From Bubalus kerabau (Eukaryota > Chordata > Mammalia > Artiodactyla > Bovidae): a stretch of 64,000 nt of DNA. A model generated the notes under the pieces. The model was not told where the DNA came from and did no database searches. It saw only the letters and a program-made list of their open reading frames with translations. Numbering within the stretch: position 1 is the first letter of the stretch; the number at the start of each line of letters is the position of its first letter. Of this stretch, positions 58,943-64,000 are shown one piece after another. The DNA is taken from assembly GCF_029407905.1 (NCBI RefSeq), contig NC_073643.1, positions 35,684,501 through 35,748,500 on the forward strand, given 5' to 3'. Both the position numbers and the translations under genes were made by a program.

Positions 58943-61394
58943 TAAATGTTTATTTTTTAAAAATTCTACACCTAAATATGAAATAATTTTATTTTTGTTG
59001 TCCCTCCTTAAAATGATAGTCTGAGAAGTTTGTTAATTGAGCTTGGTTGGCTTTCTTTGTTCACTGAATGAAGTATTTTACTAAATGATCCCACATGTTA
59101 AATGAAAACTGATTAACAAATAGATGCTTAGATATTAACAGATGTCTTCAGGAGGTCTGCCTATAATTAGAGGAAATAACTCTTACTCTGATTGTGACAG
59201 TTTGGTAAAAACAAATTATTATCAAGGGCATTTCATTGTAAGACAAGCCAATAAATATAATATGTATTAAAAGTCACATAAAAATCTAGTATATCTTGTA
59301 ATAAATATGTGGCTATCCGATTTTAGATCTGATAGTAAATATATGATACTTTGTGGTTGCTATAGACTGCCTCCAGTAAGAAAAGAAGCATAATCCTTTC
59401 TAAAAATAATTATTTTCTTAAACTATAATAGTAGAATATGAATATGGGCATTTTCTCGATTTTACCTTTTCCATATATTGAAGAGATGAATACTACTGAG
59501 TTCAAATTGCATCAAAGTCCAGGAAACAGCTTTTTTGCTATGTTCTTATTGGACTCATTTTATAAATTTTCATGGATGGACAAAGTAGGTAATTGAAATG
59601 AAACTCAGCTTGATTTTCTTCAGTGATACTATTAATTTATAATGTAACATTGAATTATTTTCACTTATTTTGTATATTTTAAACCAAGGCCCTCAGGCAC
59701 TATAAAGACATGGAATTTCTTTTTTAATTGGTAGCATTATGATGATTTTGTAAGTATTCGTGTGTGTGTGTCTGTGTTTTTACTGTTTTCTTTAATCACA
59801 TTATGGCCTCTGGAGGAACAAGTTTCTTACATGTACTTTTTCCTCCTAACTGCTGTAAGGAGGAAGAAAGCCATGAATCAGATTTGTTTCATTAACATAC
59901 ATTTTGTTTGTCAGTGTCTTGGTGGACGGAATCACAGTATCCAGTTAAAAGATTTGAGAGCCCAGACTTAGTATGGTCCCTTTTGAAGGTCCTGCCTGAG
60001 AATAACAAGAGGCCAAGATTCTCCCTCAAAGCTGTCTATATTAGCTTTCTATCTTGTCCTGTTCATCATCATCATTTCTACCCAGACCTCTTCTTCTGTA
60101 TTCAGCCCCAGAAAAGGCAGGACCAGTATAGAGCAGACCATTTGCTGAGTAAATACCATATGGTCTCTGTCTCTCTGTCTGCCTTTCCTGTGACTGTGGA
60201 ACAGTGAAGTTTCTGCCTTCAGTGGAGTAGTAACTTAAGAAACTTGGATTTAGTGCTTTGAAGTGGCGTACAGGGGAGGAGAGAGACATTAGATAATGTT
60301 CTAATGTCATCGACCTAATCGGGATAAAGAAGCCCTCAACACAGTCATTTGTATAATTTGGAAGCTCTTACCGCAGTTAATAATAGAAGTCACATTGCCT
60401 TTCCTTACTTTGTTGGCATACTGTCCCATCATTGGCCTTTTGTGGCCACCTCATACTCAAGGCCAAGAGACTTCAGACTTCCCTGGGTGCTCTGGCCAAA
60501 AGTCATTTCTATACCATCCTAAAATAGCACACCGGCACTATGATTTTTAATAATTATTGCTAGAACAATTCTTATCTTAGAAAATACACAAAAGCAAACA
60601 CGCAAAACAGATGAAGACCACCCAGATCCCAACACTGTTAGCATCATGTTGGATTTTCTTCAACTTTTCTTATTACAGTGATTCATGCTTCAGAGAGTAA
60701 TGTCCAGACCTCCCTTTTTACACAACCCAACACCCTCCCAGTCTGTAGGCCTCTGTGTACCAAAGGAATGAAGTATTTCAGATCTGCAACAGCTGTGCTT
60801 GGGAAGAGCTCTTCATTCTTCAGTGTGTCAGGTAGGGATGGCTTTGGGCCTGTGTACAGATATCTCAAAGATAGTCATTAAAAATACTTGGGTGTTTTAG
60901 AGAAAATCATGTAAATGAAAATAGTAAATACAGTTATAGACTCAACAGAAGCAGAAAGCTGAGGCAGCAGCTCAAGTATAAGAAACTCATTATATCCACA
61001 TCTTTAGTTAACTTGGGCCTGAGAAAACCACGTGAAATGTGAAAGAATTCATTGACGTTTCTTACTCAAACTGTGCCATTCTTTTTGTTTTCTTTTCTTT
61101 ATTGAATTTAGCCACATTCCACTCCCCAGATTATGTCAGATTTACATGTGGACTCTGTACTTAAACTTGTTGTGTCAGTGGTAGTTTGAATTGAGAAAGT
61201 TAATTCCCTGGACACCATACACAAATTTTTTTTTTTTTTAAACCGAGATGCTTCTGGACATCTTGAGCCCTATGTAAAAGCTGTTTTCACTTCAGGACAC
61301 CCTGCATTTGGATCTCTTAAGATCTCATGTCCAGGTGGATTCCCCATTGACTCTCCTTGAGACCTGCTATGTGACGACAGCAACCACAGATCTG

Positions 61395-61720
61395 TCATGT
61401 CTCTTGTTTGGCTCCCATTGCTCTCAGGATATAGTTCCCAGCACCCACTGTGACTTACAAGGCTCCATGTGACCCAGCTGTCCAGGCCAGCTCCTGCCCT
61501 TTTATCTATTTGGTTTAATTTGGTCACTGTCCTCCTCTCTCTTTCTGGAATGTATGAGCACATCTCCATCTTTGGAACTTTACCTGGGCTGTTCTTTGTG
61601 CCCCAAGCTCTTTCCCTTTCATGTTTTTCTTTCTTCTAGTCACTTCTTATGTCTCATCCTAAATGTTGTTATGCAGAAAGCTTTCCACAAACCCCTCACA
61701 CCTCGTTGAAGCCAAGGGTA
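61395..61720 (+). mobile_element. L2 LINE 3' fragment
   Basis: Diverged L2 order: ggctcccattgctctcagga, acaaggctccatgtgaccca, tttacctgggctgttctttg, cttctagtcacttcttatgt. Confidence 0.65.
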
Positions 61721-61769
61721 TTACCGGTTATGATTTCTTAAATCATACTCTACTACTTTTCAGTTATGG

Positions 61770-62330
61770 AGTTGTGTTGGTGATTTGTATTCAGTTCTGT
61801 TACAGTTATCCACTGCTTCCTAACAAACCACCACCACCTCCCCCAGCACCCAGTGTAGTGGCTTTTTTTTTTTTTTTTTTTTTTTTGTAGTGGCTTTAAA
61901 TAGCAGCTTATTCTTATTTCTTCTGGTTCTGTGGGGTATCTGGGCTCAGCTGGGTGGTCTTGTTTGGATTATGTCATGAAGCTGCACACAGTGGTGGCTG
62001 GGGCTGGAGCCACATTAAGGTTCCTCAGGGCTGGAAGTTCTTAGTCGCTTTCTCACCTGTCTGGGACCTCACTGCTCCTTGATCCCTCTCTTTTCTTCCT
62101 GTCCACATCAGACCTCATCTCTCCATGTGGTCTGGCTTTTCATGGTGGTCTCAATATGATTTTATTGACAACTGGCTTCCAGGAGGCAGGAAATGGATGT
62201 TGCCAGGGCAGGACTAGTACTGTGTCAGTTCTGCCATATTATGTTAGTCTGAAAAGTCACAGGTCCTGTTCAGATTCAAGGAGGGTAGAGAAATAGACCC
62301 TGTTTCTTAATGTGGGAGTAGCAGAATCAC
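61770..62330. repeat. Unassigned ancient interspersed repeat
   Basis: gttacagttatccactgctt and cctaacaaaccaccaccacc, followed by ttctggttctgtggggtatc and tgggctcagctgggtggtct, recall a widespread old mammalian repeat, but I cannot assign the family with confidence. Confidence 0.5.
61854..61898. repeat. Poly-T flanked by direct repeat
   Basis: gtagtggcttt occurs on both sides of a run of about 23 T (61863-61886): 61855-61865 and 61887-61897. It lies inside an older repeat-like segment. Confidence 0.85.
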
Positions 62331-62410
62331 ATTATACATGGTGGGGGATGCCACTTCACCATTTTTGGAGACTGCCCAACCTCCACTGCTCAACTATGAA
62401 GTCAAAGTCC

Positions 62411-62660
62411 AGCTGCTGCTGCTACTAAGTCACTTCAGTCGTGTCTGACTCTGTGCAACCCCATAGACAACAGCCCACCAGGCTCCGCCGTCCCTGGGAT
62501 TCTCGAGGCAAGAACACTGGAGTGGCTTGCCATTTCCTTCTCCAATGCATGAAAGTGAAAAGTAAAAGTGAAGTCGCTCAGTTGTGTCTGACTCTTTGCG
62601 ACTCTATGAACTGAAGCCTACCAGGCTCCTCCGTCCATAGGATTTTCCAGGCAAGAGTAC
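62411..62660 (-). repeat. BOV-A2 SINE
   Basis: Antisense two-monomer BOV-A2: gctgctgctgctactaagtc on the left, aaagtgaaaagtaaaagtg linker, ending aggcaagagtac. The flanks aaagtccag (left) and aaagtctag (right) look like a target-site duplication with one change. Confidence 0.92.
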
Positions 62661-63044
62661 AAAGTCTAGGTCTTACACTATATTGGCACTAGTAGGTGCT
62701 GAAAATATGTTTTTGAGCAAATAAATGAGTAATAACTCCAGAGAAAAGTCTTGGATAAATATGAGACCAGGAAACAAATCTCAGTGATTCAGATCTCTTG
62801 GCTCTTCCTGAGTTGAACTCCATTTTCAACCTGCCCCATCCTCTATCTTTTAGAATTTGTCAACATTCAGCATGCTTTTATGTTATACATTTGCCCCTCG
62901 TGTAGGGGCAAATTAATAGAAACATTTCCACTTGGCTGAACAACTGCTTTCTAGTTATTTCCCCTCCCACTTGTTCCCCCCAGTGAGGTTTCTTGAGACT
63001 GTATATTCTTTAGGTGCTTAGCTCAATGTTAGATCACACAGTGG

Positions 63045-63262
63045 CAGGTAATAACCTGGGCCACTTACACATCTACCTGGATTGGAGTTCCATCTCTTCC
63101 TTCTTAGCTTTGTGACCTTGGTGAGTGACTAAACTCCTCTAAGACTCATTTTTTTCTTGTCAGTAAAGTGGGCTATATTTCTATATCAATAGAAACATTT
63201 CCACAGCACAGTTACAAATATTAAATTACATAATAAGACATGTAAAGCTCTTAGCACGTACC
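63045..63262 (+). repeat. MIR-like SINE fragment
   Basis: ctacctggattggagttcca, agctttgtgaccttggtgag, gtcagtaaagtgggctatat, atgtaaagctcttagcacgt in MIR order. Confidence 0.65.
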
Positions 63263-63263
63263 A

Positions 63264-63465
63264 TTGTTGTTGTTTAGTTGTGTCCAATTCTTTATGACCC
63301 CATGGAATGTAGTCCACCAGGCTCCTCTGTCCATGGGATTTCCCAGGCAAGAATACTGGAGTGGGTCGCCATTTCCTTCTCCAAGGGATCTTCCCAACCA
63401 AGAGATTGAACCTGCATCTCTTGCACTGCAGGTGGATTCTTTATCACTGATCCACCTGGGAAGCC
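63264..63465 (-). repeat. Bov-tA SINE
   Basis: Antisense Bov-tA: ttgttgttgtttagttgtgt, ggcaagaatactggagtggg, ending in the tRNA head (tatcactgatccacctggga). The flanks gcacgtacc and gcacctacc suggest a diverged duplication. It lies at the end of a MIR. Confidence 0.92.
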
Positions 63466-64000
63466 TGCACCTACCCTTAGTTATTGTGTATTCCCAGAAA
63501 CTGTTGGATGTCATGTTACACTGATGTACTAATCACTTAGCAGAGATTTGTTAGTAAATAAACATATTAGAAGTTTTGAATACTTCCTTTTAAGACATTC
63601 AAGGCAAAATTACAGTTTAGGTTTCAAGACGTAATCCTTCTACTAAAGCTCATTTTGAAAAAGCTGTCATTCTAGGCCTTGCCATTTGTTTGTTTGTTTT
63701 CATATTATAAGAGGGCAGTAGGGCTGGATTTTTCCTCACTTCATTTGTCAAAGTTGTCCCCTCAAGAACTTACATAGGTATAATACACACTTTGACTCAA
63801 CCCTTTGCATTTGGTAAGAAAATTGTGAGAAACTGAAAAACTCCATATGCTTCTGTGCTTGTGATTAGAAAAAATGTAGCAGAGCTATTATTTTGATTTG
63901 CAAAATTTAAGAGATTCTGACTAGAATAGCAAAACTTAGATTTCAGCTGGGTAATTATGTAGGTAAGTGTATTTATACCATTGATGTCAAGATTTAAGAG

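Larger units (their letters stand above)
38013..64000 (+). other. SUCLG2: SUCLG2 intron 9 (incomplete, at least 26 kb)
   Basis: The phase-0 donor at 38013 is not followed by any recognisable SUCLG2 exon up to the window end. Repeats in it are listed separately. I recognise nothing in 38020-40890 (apart from a short L2/MIR-like tail near 38595-38650), 42260-43020, 44280-45320, 45530-46230, 46850-47410, 47980-49020, 49240-52600 (apart from a possible L2/MIR remnant near 50770-50830), 52800-54070, 55070-55960, 56300-58650, 58950-61390 or 63520-64000. Open frames there show no family resemblance. Confidence 0.8.

Noticed and set aside
1..64000. CRISPR array or bacterial-type operon
   Set aside because: No regularly spaced identical repeats with unique spacers, and the window is a vertebrate intron-exon region; the recurring blocks are dispersed SINEs and LINEs.

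Overview
This window is an internal piece of a mammalian nuclear gene, from a ruminant. The repeats show the clade: Bov-tA and BOV-A2 SINEs, BovB (RTE-type) LINE copies, a bovine-type L1 3' end and a cetartiodactyl mariner MITE. This combination is typical of Bovidae; cattle or a close relative is most likely, but the species cannot be fixed from the sequence alone.

The only protein-coding gene I can support is SUCLG2, the GTP-specific beta subunit of mitochondrial succinate-CoA ligase, on the + strand. Seven internal coding exons are present: 7300-7399, 8090-8180, 13557-13709, 15282-15371, 23247-23343, 35352-35513 and 37870-38012. All have GT-AG boundaries, and the frame stays open across every junction (836 coding bases, about 279 codons). 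By alignment from memory to the human protein they cover residues ~76-354, most of the ATP-grasp domain and the start of the CoA-ligase domain. The leader, the first exons and the last ~78 codons (distal CoA-ligase domain) are not here. Exon numbers 3-9 are inferred from the human layout.

Layout: 1-7299 is the end of the upstream intron, with a BovB inverted pair and a SINE cluster. 7300-15371 holds four exons with introns of 0.7 to 5.4 kb. 15372-23246 and 23344-35351 are long introns; the second holds a longer BovB copy with a SINE nested in it. 35352-38012 holds two exons. 38013-64000 is one intron of at least 26 kb, with a young 5'-truncated L1, an inverted L1 fragment, a Tigger DNA transposon, a MaLR solo LTR, MER20-like and MIR/L2 fossils and many SINEs. 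The repeat ORFs (BovB and L1 reverse transcriptase pieces) are 5'-truncated, broken or both.

I found no undescribed multi-gene system, CRISPR array, operon or independent RNA gene. The points worth a second look are local: a palindromic mariner MITE just upstream of the exon 8 acceptor, with an in-frame alternative acceptor beside it; large inverted repeats that could form double-stranded RNA in the pre-mRNA; and several unusual retrotransposition scars (an inverted L1 body next to its poly-T, a poly-T-only insertion with a target-site duplication, and a SINE between 55-bp direct repeats).
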